Of a stretch of DNA of 64,000 nucleotides, positions 48,141 through 60,109 are shown piece by piece. Each line of letters opens with the position of its first letter. The stretch's first letter is position 1. The translations under genes and the position numbers were made by a program. Source of the stretch: Trileptium ribeirensis (Eukaryota > Nematoda > Enoplea > Enoplida > Thoracostomopsidae); contig JASANE010028963.1 of the NCBI GenBank assembly GCA_030248225.1, forward strand, positions 1 through 64,000, in the 5' to 3' direction. A model generated the notes under the pieces. That model was given only the letters and a program-made list of their open reading frames with translations. It had not been told where the DNA came from and made no database searches.

Positions 48141-48759
48141 CCGGAAACTGTAAACGAAATTGCCATTGCTAAATGGTATAGTATAAAACCTCGATCCATC
48201 AATTACAGCAATTGAAGTTTTTCGCATAGATACATTATAGGTTCGGCGTCGTAATTAGCAAACGACAACTCTGAGATTAACCCCGCGCCTTATTAATGCT
48301 AGGCTTCAATCAAAGTCTGTAGTGAAATCTATTCTTCAGCAGTCAAGAAAACTGAGATATTTTTAAGATACTAAACAAATTTTCCTTCGACGATCAAAGA
48401 GCGATAATGACAGGAGACGATATTATGCTTTGCGAAATGAGGCAAAGGCGCTAAATTCAAATGTCGACAAAAACAATGGATATGAATATTTTACAGTTGT
48501 TGATGAAACAGTTTTGTTTTCGGAATTGTTCGGGAGCATCTTCCAACCGATTAGTCATAGGAAAATGCTTTTACGATGAACTTAACAAATGTGAACATTA
48601 TTCTGTGGTATCAGTAAACTAAACAAAGTGGTAAGACGTAATAGTGAAATTAAATCGAAGACAATCTTTTGCAAATATTTCAACGCTCATAGCTTAAGTC
48701 CGCAGTATCGTAGCGCTAATTCCTTACATGGGCGAGCTTCAAAGTTCCGTGGGGATTAG

Positions 48760-49065
48760 CGGTGCGACGGAGAAAGGATGTCGCCACGGGATGTGGAGGT
48801 CGTCAGGAGGAAATATATTTGAGCATTTTTTGGAAGTGAAATTTTCAATTTTTTGGCACTCATTTTACCAATTTTTATTCAATTAATCCCAATATCGTCT
48901 AATTTTTGCTCATTCTTGCCCGATGTTTTCCAAAATTTTTGCGCGCCTTCGGCGTAGGGGATTGTAGACTGACCAAGCTGCATAACATGCGGGCTGGGCG
49001 AGGTCGCGAAGAGAAGGTAGGGGTGTCTGAGCCTCTATGGTGCATATTCTCCTTATGAGCAGGTA
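48760..49065 (+). repeat. Dispersed repeat family B, copy inserted in the LINE
   Basis: It shares GTCGTCAGGAGGA, TATATTTGA, degenerate AATTTTTGC words, a CGCCTTCG block, GTGTCTG...GCCTCT and an end CTTATGAGCAGGTA with the copy at 6845-7165. Its position between the N-terminal and endonuclease parts shows insertion after the LINE arrived. Confidence 0.65.
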
Positions 49066-49828
49066 AGACTAATTACTTGCCATTGTCAGCAACGCTAGTT
49101 TACCGACAGTTCTTGTTGGTGATTTTAATTTCCCTAGTGTAATACCACATTTCTATGATAATATGAAAATAGCTTGTTTTACAGTTTTGTTGCTGACTAC
49201 AGTATGCATCAACTAGTAACTTTCTAACCAGAGACGAAAATGTTCTTGATTTGGTATTAACAAATTCACCATTTGTTGTCGAAAATGTAAACAGTGCTCA
49301 ACTTTTTGCAACCTTTGACCATTGTTCAATCGATTTTAGCATTACTGTTAAGAAAGAAATTAAAAATCTACTCAATAGCAACTATGCAATTTTAATCGAG
49401 CTGACTTCATATATATATGCTTCTTACAGACTGTTGATTAGAATAAATTGTTACATTCTGTCTTTCTGTACATGATAAGTGATTGTAATTTTACAATACA
49501 TTAAAGTATGATTTTGAGTTATTTGTGCCTAAAAGTATGGATAATCACCTGCTAAAACTAGGACATACTCGGACATATAAAACGTTTTGACTAGAAAAGA
49601 TCGAAGTTATGGAAGAAACACTAAATCTTCTGTTGATCTGGAAAATTATAAAAACATAGCAACAAGAAACCGAGGCAAAATTCAGCCTGAAACGAGAAAG
49701 TATTATATTTTTAGAACTGGAGGCAAAAACATAGTCTTTAAATACGTCAACAATCGATGTTTTATAAAACCCGGAATTGGAACTCTAAGGGATAAATGTG
49801 TATTATGCATCATTTTCGATAAGATGCA

Positions 49829-50359
49829 TGCGCCAGGGCCAAATTATGTCACGCGTCCTACTCTGCTAGTTCGAGTAAACTAGCTTAACTGGACTACTAT
49901 GGTACATTTTGATAGCTTAGCTAACCTTAATCGAACAAACTGGGACTTTAGCCAAGCTTTGTATGACAAACGGAGCGTCCGGCTGAACTTTCAATGGGGA
50001 AATTTTATTTAGCATTGCGCTTAGTGTAATAGTATTTTGTTCTATAGCATTTTCACACTAATTATAAATTATATATTTGTTTTAGTATATACAATTAACG
50101 TTTTCAGCTGTATGCCGCTTTTGGGGCATTATTTAGATACGTACAATAAAACGTAATGTTCGCGGACTAAATAGTCGCTGGCTTAAGTTATAGGGCTCAG
50201 CTCAACGCCTCCTGACAAAAGTACAGTTCGGCTCGACAGTCGTTGACAAACACAAATCCTAGCTAAGCTATTCGAAATTTTAATGGCCGAGCTAGACTCT
50301 CTGGGTGACATAATAGCTAACCCATTTGAACGCGTGAAATTACTTAGGACCATGCGCAC
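49829..50359. mobile_element. MITE-like element inserted in the LINE
   Basis: The left end GCGCCAGGGCCAAATTATGTCACGCG and the right end CGCGTGAAATTACTTAGGACCATGCGC are imperfect inverted repeats of about 28 bp. It splits the LINE linker from the RT start. Its right half (AATCCTAGCTA, GCTATTCGAAATTTT, GCCGAGCT) resembles 63258-63445. It has no ORF of its own. Confidence 0.65.
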
Positions 50360-50849
50360 CTTATTGTAAATGATGCATTACGTATAAGACAATAAAAATC
50401 ACGTTACGATATGTTTGCTTATGTGTTCAATTAAGTAATTGTTGATAACAATGGATTCTCTCCTTTCAGTGCATAACATAACTGCTCCCATAAGTAATGC
50501 TTGACTTGGTTACTTGTAGTCCCCAAGATATGTACCAATATCTAGCAAAATTTAAAGCAGAAACTAGCCATTCTACTGACGGATCTAAATCATATTTAGT
50601 TAAGCAACTTCGAGGTTCTATTTGATTCCCACCAGCTCATATCTATGCACAATCCGTTGTAAATGGTGTTGTGCCTAGCATATGGCTATGCTCCACCGTT
50701 ATTCCCGTGTATAAATAAGGTGATTCTGTAGATCTGTCACGCAGCAAACCTTCTAGCCAATCCTAACAAATTTAGTTTTCATTCTCCCAATCAAGCTTTA
50801 TATACTATAAGCTTATTTCTTAGAAACTGTATTGAGAAAATGCCCGGCA

Positions 50850-52650
50850 TTATTTGAAGTTTTAGCGTCATCTTTTTTCTGTTTGTTTGTTGTACCATGT
50901 GTATGATATACATTGAGCATATATGTGTTGGTTTATAGGTTCATGTCTTATACATAATGTGTAGTGTGCATGTGTCTACCATTTTCCTCTGCGTTTATGA
51001 AGTTGTGTAAATGAGCTGTTTGTTTACTGTACGTGTGTAAGACATTGTATGTATTATGAGTCGCAACTTAAAAATCTGTTATTTCTGATTCAAAATTTCT
51101 CAGTATGCTGAATTATAAAATAATGAGGACTGTGTAAATCTGGCTACTTTGGTTAAGGGGGATAACTGGGTCAAAATAAGGTTTTAATGCCAAATGTCAT
51201 ACGGCGCGCTGTAGATTACAACTTCCAAATTTGGCCACAATTGGCCCTAGTGTTAAGACGTTATGGACCTTATCCCCTCGGTCATTTCTGGCAATAAGAA
51301 TTTCATAGATTCTTGAAATTTCAATTTTAGGAGAGTGTAAAACAATATAAAATTTTACTATTTGTGTGTTAGTATAGTGTGCTTACATATCAAATTTGAG
51401 TGTAGCCCTTGGGTGCCTTAAGTATTAGGACTACATTAGCGCAAATGTTTGTCTATTTGTGCTGAATGTTCTGTAAATTCTTAAAAATTGTCATGAGTTA
51501 GGAAGTCCGAGAATTTTATAAAAGGTTTCTCTAACGCAAAAATTAAAGTTAATGTTAGAGAGCGAATTTCACAATTTTAAGGATTCTTAACCCAGTTGGC
51601 AGAAGTTTTATTTAAATCTAACGTATTAGGGAGGTTTTAGAATCAGTATTAGTTGGGTTCCTAGAATTAGGGAGTTAAAAGATTATTTAAAGGGCTGTAT
51701 TATGAACTTAGGGTCTCAGTTCGTAATTTCAAGCGTTGAAACAAGTGTTGATAACTGCGTGTATACTACAATCGATGAGCTATTTGAATCCTGTTTTAGT
51801 GTAACTATACAGATATATTGTTGTGTGTATTTTATATGTATGGTATATTCAGTGTAGTAACATACTGGTTATGCAAACGTCTGAATATGAACTTTATGCA
51901 TAGTCTAGAAGGATTCTGTTGTAGCCAATCAACGACGAAATATATATGCCATTCAAATTGACACCCAAGCACTCGGATTGAAGAAACACGCATTAAAAAG
52001 AAAAAAATGAGTTTAGATTTTGAACATATTCTGCTCAGATGTAGAGTGCCAAAACAAGTCAGTGGCGTTTTGGCAAGATATTGAGGACAAACTCATCTAG
52101 GAGTCTTCATATGAGTAATAGTTTCGGCAACATTTGAAATTGTACAAATACATACACGTTTCTAAGGGGTTGGATGGTTGTCTCCCAAAGTGTCGGCGCA
52201 ACCAAAGCCATATTTAGGTCCGCTTGAGGGCTTGTAATCTCATCCATCTATAGGTCGGCGAATATTCGGCACCTACGATATATAGGCAAAATAACTCTTA
52301 AGCTATTTTTAAATGACTAAAATTGTATTGCCTTTCGCACTAAATAATCTTGTTTGCCCTCCAAATGGTTTTCACATTGTCTACAGCAGTGTTCATGGCA
52401 GATGTGGAGCCTAGATTTGGGCTAATATTGATTGAAAATACGTCTTTTATTGCTAAGTCTTGACAGTGTGGAAGATAAAATTAATTAATTACAGCCTGGT
52501 ATGAGCAGTTTTTATTTTATTATGCCGAACAAAACATCGTCATGTGTCACAGCTTACATAAACGTTTTACCGTGACGTTCTTCAAATTTGTATGTATTAT
52601 AATATAAAGTGTTCCACATTATTATATACAATGTTAATTTATACCTCTAT
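50850..52650. other. Stretch without recognisable gene
   Basis: AT-rich DNA. The first part may continue the decayed LINE, but no RT motif is readable. Confidence 0.45.
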
Positions 52651-52659
52651 TAAAAGGCA

Positions 52660-54360
52660 CATTAAGGCAACTATCATATACATAGGAAAATAAACATAGG
52701 AACAGCCAAAACGGTGTAAATATGTGCATCTGCTAAAGAGCACATGGAGACCAATAATATATTTATGGGAAAATCGAAATATGAAGAACCAAAATGGTGT
52801 GAAGATGTACCACTGTTAAATAGCACATGAACATCAATAACATATTAATGAGAAAATGAAAATATGAAGAGCCAAAACGGTGCGAATATGTTCTTCTATT
52901 AAAGGGTACAAGTATTGAAGGCCGATAACATATATATGAAAATAAAAATATAAAGAGCCAAAGCGGTGTGAAGTTGTGTTAAAGAGCTCATGAAGACCAA
53001 TAACATTTCATATGGGAAAATAAAAATAGGAAGATCCAAAACTGTGTGAAGATGTGCCTCTATTATAGCGTACATGAAGGCAAATATCATAATTGTGGGA
53101 AAATGAGAATAAGAAGAGCCAAAACGGTGTGAAGATGTGCCTGTGTTAAAGGCCACATGAATGCCAATAACATATATGAGAAAATAAAAATGTGAAGAGC
53201 CAAAACGGTGTGAAGATGTGCCTGTGTTAAAGGGTACATGGAAGGCCAATAAAATATTTGCGGGAAAATGAACACATGAAGAGCAAATAACATATGTATG
53301 GGAAAATGAAAAAATGAAGAGCCAAAACGTTGTGAAGATGTGTCTGTGTTAAAAAGCACATCAAGACCAATAAAATATTTATGGGAAAATAAAAATATGA
53401 AGAGCCAAAACGGTGTGAAGATGTGCCTGTGTTAAAGGTCACATGAATGCCAATAACATATATGAGAAAATAAAAATGTGAAGAGCCAAAACGGTGTGAA
53501 GATGTGCCTGTGTTAAAGGGTACATGGAAGGCCAATAAAATATTTGCGGGAAAATGAACACATGAAGAGCAAATAACATATGTATGGGAAAATGAAAAAA
53601 TGAAGAGCCAAAACGTTGTGAAGATGTGTCTGTGTTAAAAAGCACATCAAGACCAATAAAATATTTATGGGAAAATAAAAATATGAAGAGCCAAAACGGT
53701 GTGAAGATGTGCCTGTGTTAAAGGTCACATGAATGCCAATAACATATATGAGAAAATAAAAATGTGAAGAGCCAAAACGGTGTGAAGATGTGCCTGTGTT
53801 AAAGGGTACATGGAAGGCCAATAAAATATTTGCGGGAAAATTAACACATGAAGAGCAAATAACATATGTATGGGAAAATGAAAAAATGAAGAGCCAAAAC
53901 GTTGTGAAGATGTGTCTGTGTTAAAAAGCACATCAAGACCAATAAAATATTTATGGGAAAATAAAAATATGAAGAGCCAAAACGGTGTGAAGATGCGCCT
54001 GTGTTGAAGGGCACCAAAAGGCCGATAACGTGTTATATGGGAAAATAAAAATAAAAAAGCCAAAACGGTGTGAAGATGTGCTTCTGTTAAAGAGCACATG
54101 AAGACCAATAACATATGCATGGGAAAATGAAAAAATGAAGAGCCAAAACGGTGTGAAGATGTGCCTGTGTTAAAGGGTACATGAAAGGCCAATAAAATAT
54201 TTGTGGAAAAATGAAAGTATGAAAAGCTAAAACGGTGTTAAGATGTGCCTTTATTAAAGGGAACCAAAAGGCCGATAGCATATTCATGGTAAAATGAAAA
54301 TACGAAGAGCCAAAACGGTGTGAAGATGTGCCTCTGCTAATGGGCACATGACAGCTAATA
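52660..54360. repeat. Minisatellite, about 83-bp unit, with 286-bp higher-order repeat
   Basis: The AGCCAAAACGGTGTGAAGAT core recurs throughout. Between about 53117 and 53974 the array is built from a nearly identical 286-bp block, three copies, each made of monomers of 81, 84, 38 (truncated) and 83 bp. Outside the block the monomers are more diverged. The long open frames on the - strand, two of which encode identical peptides 286 bp apart, are products of the repeat and not genes. Confidence 0.95.
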
Positions 54361-54364
54361 CCAT

Positions 54365-55000
54365 ATTTCTAGCTATCGAATAAACGTTATCGGGTAAAAA
54401 AGTTTGTCTAAATATCTTTAGTTTTCATAGCTGTCTTATACACAAAGCTATAATATAATTCAAATTATATTATAGGTATAATTCAAAGCTGAAAGCGTTT
54501 CTGTTTCAAAAGGCAAATTAGCTATAGTGTTGAGTCAGCACAATTTTCGTGAATATGACGCCATAGAAGAACTCAATCATCATTGTCATCATCATTTTTA
54601 AAATGTTGCTGAGTTATATATAAATAGAACAGACAACCAATTAGTAATTTTTATCAGATAAATACTTCATGTAAAATCGATAAACTTCATCTTAGATATT
54701 TTTAGCAGCATTCGTTTCTTATCGCAGACCTTCAATTAAGTTCAGTCAAATATCTAATTTTTGTCTTAAATATTGCTAATTTAACTGGCTAAGACAACCT
54801 TGAGCGAGAGAATCGAGGGAGCCGTTTATAAAAACCTAAGACTAATCTAAAGTCTCTAATTTTTGTTTTGTTAAAATGATTCGTAGACTATTACTGAGTA
54901 TTACTGTAGAAATTGGAGCGGCTGCGGACGGTATTGAATTCTGGCTCTGGCGTAAAGCGTAAGCAAAGCCGTTTACAATGGCCTACAGTCTAACATAAAG
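54365..55000. other. Stretch without recognisable gene
   Basis: AT-rich DNA between the minisatellite and the CAA microsatellite. Nothing supported. Confidence 0.5.
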
Positions 55001-55006
55001 TCTGTA

Positions 55007-55022
55007 CAACAACAACAACACC

Positions 55023-55063
<41 letters not shown>

Positions 55064-55064
55064 C
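55007..55064 (+). repeat. (CAA)n microsatellite
   Basis: About 19 CAA units with one ACC interruption near the start. Confidence 0.97.
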
Positions 55065-55069
55065 TAATT

Positions 55070-56080
55070 TACTGACCAGTTATTTGTAAATATATGCAGC
55101 TATATTATGATTTGGTCCAATGAACCGAAGACTAACTACATCTCTGTAGTGATGTAACTGAATCGGACTGGACAGCTATTTATTTCGTCCGGACCACAGC
55201 AGTCGGTACCTGTTTGAAGGTCCTTTCAGGTTCACCCTTAATATAGAAGAAACTGAAAAGCCAAATAAAAAATTTAACGGTGACACTAAACTACTTATTT
55301 TCCTTGTACAAGTTTTTTTTCACGTTGCACTAAGACTAACAACAATTTTGACTGTGATTTTAACAACAAATTTAAACATTCAGGTATCACGATTATATTA
55401 TAATCAAAGTTATCTTAGTTTCTTAGTCTTGCATTTACATGGATATTGAAATGGTCTCATCTGACTGCAATAAAAATCCTTGTTATGGTGACCAATTGGT
55501 GCAGTGGGTCGCTTTTAGTTTGACGGACAAGCTCGCAGCTGAAAAAATATTTAGCGAACTATATTTGCTTAGTCGCTTATATAGTAGGCTAAGAGATCAT
55601 ACTTATTCTAAGAGCGAATTATGATCGCAGTGACAGTACGTACGTATATTGATGGCAATGTAGTTACATTTCATTCCATGTTAGTGTTAGCGATTTCAGC
55701 AGTCAGTATTGAACAATACTGGCCAGCATTGTTTAAATGGGGTTCTTCCTTTATCCTCATGCCATTCAGCAATTGTTGCTGTTAGCCAACTTCTGCAGTC
55801 AATTTGAACAATAGTTGTGTTATAAAGTTTAAATAAGTTCCTTACTTTAGTCCCACTATTCCGAAAACTACTTGCGGCGTTAACGTTATAATGTACCTGC
55901 TGTTTGGAACTTTTTTCTCTGTAGTCGTGACCCTACCGCAGTTTTATAGTGTCGTACACATCCTTAGATTCCAATTTGGCTCGAATTAACTGCAACCGAG
56001 AGTGTATGTAGATAATGTGGTTTATTAATCAACTGGGTTGTGTAGTTTTTAAAATGCTCGATATTTGTACCTAAGCCATA
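55070..56080. other. Stretch without recognisable gene
   Basis: AT-rich DNA. A 61-codon open stretch at 55439-55624 has no recognisable domain. Confidence 0.4.
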
Positions 56081-56084
56081 TGAA

Positions 56085-56280
56085 AGGTGAGGAAATAACG
56101 CCGCACACTGTCCATAAAACTGCAAGCAGACACGGTGTGCTTGACACTGTCGAGAAGTGGTAATACGCGTACCTTTGAAAAAATTTATTAAATACATGGG
56201 GGTGTCTAAGACACTAATGTCAACAGTGTCCCTTACACTGTGTGGTGTACATAGGTTCCAAACGTTGGAGACATGACGTG
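56085..56280 (-). repeat. Dispersed repeat, copy 2 (partner at 2540-2735)
   Basis: The reverse complement of 2540-2735 is recognisable through ACACTGTGTGGTGTAC, GGTGTCTAAGACAC, GACACTGTCGAGAAG, TACGCGTA and CCAAACGTT blocks in mirrored order. The - strand open frame 55964-56197 lies over it and is not credible. Confidence 0.6.
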
Positions 56281-56284
56281 AACC

Positions 56285-57345
56285 CCTGTTTTGTACCTGC
56301 TTGCGTAAGCTAACGTTGCATCTATAGCTCTAAGTATAACTGTCGGAATCAGGATAGGCCACGGCCGTTACTGAATTAAAGCCATTCTGGCTAAAATGAT
56401 ATTGGACTATAAAAGCGAAGCGATTGGCAGATGTCGAATCCAAAGAAGTGGCTAAAGTTTGACCTAACAAACCGTAGGCAACACCTAAATATATAACCGT
56501 CACGCTCAGCAGAGGTTACGGCCGTTATCAAACTTAGACACTAACCTGGGAATTCCTGACCCAATTATATAACTTACACGCAGAATACTGGTGTTTATAT
56601 ATGCATGTGTTGCTGATATGTGTTACTTCAGGGAACGGCACATTGATTAGCATATTAATTGTAAATTAGAAATATTAATAATAAAAAGATTGTATTATTC
56701 ATTAACATTAACGTTGTAACTTGTTTCAAACTTTATGTTATTTTAAGTTGACATGTCACTATTACATATAATCAATTAATTTATTTTCAATCTAATAGCA
56801 ATGTAAGCAGCTTGTAATTATATGTTGCTTTGCTAAACTGACAATTTGATATATATTATCTCATTGAGCGTTCGATGCTTAGTTAGATGTTCTTTTTCAT
56901 GGTTGTTCGGTACATCTGTTTATATACTAGGAATGATTATATAAAACAGACTGTGTCATTTCGAGACATTCGGAATTCCGTTGTTTTCCCAATTGGTGAA
57001 TGGTACTACACCCAAAGATGGGCCCAAGGCACCCCCGCCCCGCCCAACTAGCTTCGAAGTATTGGAAATGTGAAAATGTTGTATTATCTCAATTTTTGGA
57101 ACAGACGTTTCTCTGGTTTCCTCCCTTATCTAAACAAATTCTGGGAGCGGCATTGGTATCGGTAGTTGGTTATTACAACATTTAATTACTGAGGCACTTA
57201 ATAGTATATATTTGATAATGCAGAACTTTGGATGATAAAAGTCATATTCAGTTGTTGATGTTCTGCTTTATTTCAATAGTATTTTTGTATTTAAGCTAAA
57301 AATTATGATTAAACCATATTCCCAACTATCATTGGGCCTATGGTG
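56285..57345. other. Stretch without recognisable gene
   Basis: AT-rich DNA. No feature supported. Confidence 0.5.
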
Positions 57346-57349
57346 CACT

Positions 57350-57690
57350 ATATTTTAGAAAATACGCAATTTACCATATCTATAGCTTTATAGAAATGAA
57401 GCATAGCTATGTATGCTATTTCGGCAAATAGTCACCTAGTTGTGTTTTTACTAAGTTTGGCTTTGTTCAAGCTGAAGTTTGTGACGCCGACGTTTCAAGA
57501 GAATTGAATTTCTCCTCGATTCTACATTGTAAGTGTGTAACGAGTGGTACATTATCATATATTACATAGCTAGACGCTAAAATTGTGTTTGTGTTTTTGC
57601 TAGTTTTATATTTTTGTTTTTCATTTTCCAATTAGTAAAGTCCAACAATTTTAACAGTAGTTGGGAATTAGCCGACCTAGGCGCCTCATA
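57350..57690 (+). repeat. Dispersed repeat, partner of 29090-29395
   Basis: See the intron 2 copy for the shared blocks. Here the sequence ends in GTAGTTGGGAATTAGCCGA. It overlaps the start of a meaningless open stretch at 57661-57864. Confidence 0.6.
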
Positions 57691-57699
57691 TATATTTTA

Positions 57700-58535
57700 A
57701 TGTATGCTTATATACAACAAACAATACTGCTAGGTTCAGAAGCGAAATTTAGATTTTGTATAGTTAGTAAATTTAAACACAGCTTATGTTGCTTATCGCA
57801 GCGCCCTGAACTACATTTAATAATGTTTTTGCTTCTTTTAGGTACAGCGAAAGTTTGCTCATAAATTGTTTTCCTATTAGGAATATACTTATCGTATCTT
57901 AATTGTAAAAATTTAATCTCAATCTTAAGTACCTGTAGTTGCGACGGTGCTACAAGAGCAACATTTAGACAGTAGAGTGGTGGCCTAGAAATAACCCCCG
58001 AGTTTTGTTAATGCTTTAAATTGTTGCGTGTGATGTCAATAAATTTAAATAAAGGTTTTATTTTGCATTACAATTGCAGTAAGAACATTCTTATATCAGC
58101 TTACTTCTCATATATTTACACCTAATTAGACATGAAAATGCTAGTAATATGCAAAAATCTGACAATAACACAAACAGATGATGCTGAATTATGGACATTT
58201 CTTTATAATTTTACTTTATTTACACTATTTTAATACTATTATTTGTGACGACTACTTTTAATTTTATATTGCCCTAAACAATTCATTGAAATTTTCAAAT
58301 TTATAATTCAATATTCGTGGAAAAACCGTTTAAAGTACAACAAGTTAGTGTGGGAGCAAAAGTCAGCACAAAAGAGTAAACGACATTTCAAAGGCTAAAC
58401 GAAATGTTGTTTTCTTTAATGTCATTTTATACCTGATGTTAAACACTGAGCAGAGTGATACTGTAGCAAGTACAAATAGCAAACAAAGCAAGGTATCGCA
58501 GTTAAATTTATGTAAACATAACGTAATGATTTATT
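57700..58535. other. Stretch without recognisable gene
   Basis: AT-rich DNA. No feature supported. Confidence 0.5.
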
Positions 58536-58539
58536 TTAC

Positions 58540-58843
58540 CTAAAAGCGCGTGTTCATGTGCTGATAGATCAAAGTTCGAGCTCAAATTTTGATTAAATTT
58601 TGATCAAAATTTCAAATCATTTTTTCAGGATTTTTTACCTAGTTTCAACGTGTGAACATTCTTCAAACGTTTTATATCATATTAATTTTAGACAATCAGG
58701 AAGAAGGAACATGTTTCGAAAAAATCTTGAGCTCAAATCTGGAAGCATGGCGATTTGCATCATTGTTCAACTACAAATTCTAGTCTGTCAAATTATGAGC
58801 TCAAATTCTGAGCAAGTACTTTGATCATGTGAACACGCTTTAG
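58540..58843. mobile_element. MITE with about 20-bp terminal inverted repeats
   Basis: The left end CTAAAAGCGCGTGTTCATGTG is mirrored by CATGTGAACACGCTTTAG on the right. Next to both ends lie GATCAAAG/CTTTGATC and GAGCTCAAAT words. At about 300 bp it cannot code for a transposase. Words shared with 26765-27085 indicate a family. The open frame 58600-58824 is incidental. Confidence 0.75.
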
Positions 58844-59139
58844 GCAAGATTAAATGATTACAACGTCTAAGCGGGAAATTGAATAAAATTAATGATTTTT
58901 TTTCACTTTTTTGATTTGCTTAATTTGTAACAGTTTTATTTTTATTTTCGAAGACAGTTTCTATTGCAGTCCTTATAAATGTATCTCTTCTACTGCAATT
59001 AATTTGCGTTTTAACGTCGTTGAACCAAATTTTATTTTCTATTTTATGGTACCAGTCGAATTTACTGCTGCATATTGATAAAACTTGCAGCCCATGTCAA
59101 GTTTAGGGGCCGAAGTGTAACGCATGCGATGCCGATCTC

Positions 59140-59280
59140 GACATACGAAGCCTAAGCCTTAGTCTTAGCCTAAGCTAAGGTCTCTATACAAGTCGTGTAG
59201 TAAGCCTAAGTCGGAGGGCTCCCGCCCCCCCACAAACCCCCGCTCTAAGCTGTACTTTTTTCTAACGTTATAACGTCCGG
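59140..59280 (-). repeat. Dispersed repeat family A (TTAGGC-rich), copy 3
   Basis: It contains GAAGCCTAAGCCTTAG, AGCCTAAGCTAAGG and TAACGTTATAACGTCC, the complements of the family blocks, plus a C-rich insertion (59223-59245). Confidence 0.65.
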
Positions 59281-59909
59281 CCTATGAAGTTGACATGGTT
59301 CAAACTTGTTATAATTCTCTACTTATTAAAATTTGTTCGAAAAGTAAGCTGCCAACTGTGATAATTGAGAATAATTTATACGTATATTTCCTACAGACCG
59401 AAACCAAAGAGGTAGGTTAACTGCTCATCTGAAGCAGCAATTATAAGACGCTGTTTTGAGTAGAATTCTATGTTTTTATGACACAATTACTAATCCTTTG
59501 AATTTTCAATTCTCTCATAAAAAATATATACTTGAACGTTTCATAGCTTTACACTTACAAAAGTTCATGCAACAATGCGAATGACACCTACTTATATCAG
59601 TATGAATAAATATATTAAAAACACGTCACTTTTATCGCATGCAATATCAAAAATGAGTTTATTGTGCTTGAAAATTCATGACAAGCACGGTTTGTTATGT
59701 ATAAATATTATGAACAACCAACTGATACTGTCCGAGGTCGAAATAACTAATATTAATTAAGTGAGCAAATGTATTAAAGTTGTATTGTTGTGTTGGGTTA
59801 TAAATCAGTCATTTATTTTATGGTCGTGTTAACATGAGCACGAAAAAATCTAAAATAGTTTCCTCAACGCTGAATAATGCTGCCTCCACATTTAGTTTGA
59901 TATACAGCA

Positions 59910-60106
59910 TACATGCTCATGGTGGTAGGGGGTTATCCTGAGGCTCTCGATCTCCCGCCCCCGAGGCCACGGCTACCCCCTCTGACTTCCACGAATGTGC
60001 CTTACGGAACTGCCGATCTCACGCCAACCGGCTTACTATTTGAAAGGACTCCACCCCTTCGCGGTTCCGGATACCCTGCCCTTTAACTTCGGGCCTTGAG
60101 CATGTA
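59910..60106 (-). mobile_element. Family B element with 10-bp inverted ends
   Basis: TACATGCTCA (59910-59919) is mirrored exactly by TGAGCATGTA (60097-60106). The 197-bp segment is clearly more GC-rich than its surroundings, with GGGGGTTATCCTGAGGCTC near the left end and CCTTCGCGG and ACTTCGGGCC near the right. This is the only copy in the window where both ends are visible. Confidence 0.6.
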
Positions 60107-60109
60107 CGA

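Larger units (their letters stand above)
48150..50850 (+). pseudogene. Third LINE remnant: N-terminal, endonuclease and start of RT
   Basis: Motifs appear in order through stops and frameshifts. At about 48270-48460, LQSKSVVKSILQQSRKLR and RRSKSDNDRRRYYALRNEAK resemble the basic region upstream of the endonuclease in CR1/Jockey-type elements. At 49120-49350, GDFNFPSV, LTRDENVLDLVLTNSP and ATFDHCSIDFSI match the endonuclease GDFN...TR...LDL...SDH motifs, with Ser of SDH replaced by Phe. At 49590-49800 is a basic linker with YK.IATRNRGKI. At 50620-50720, IYAQSVVNGVVPSIWLCSTVIPVYK matches the start of RT. Nested insertions lie at 48760-49065 and 49829-50359. It cannot encode an active protein. 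Confidence 0.8.

Noticed and set aside
52899..54347. Series of overlapping - strand frames with FNTGTSSHRFGSS-like repeats
   Set aside because: They track the 83-bp/286-bp minisatellite and overlap each other; no start, no domain.
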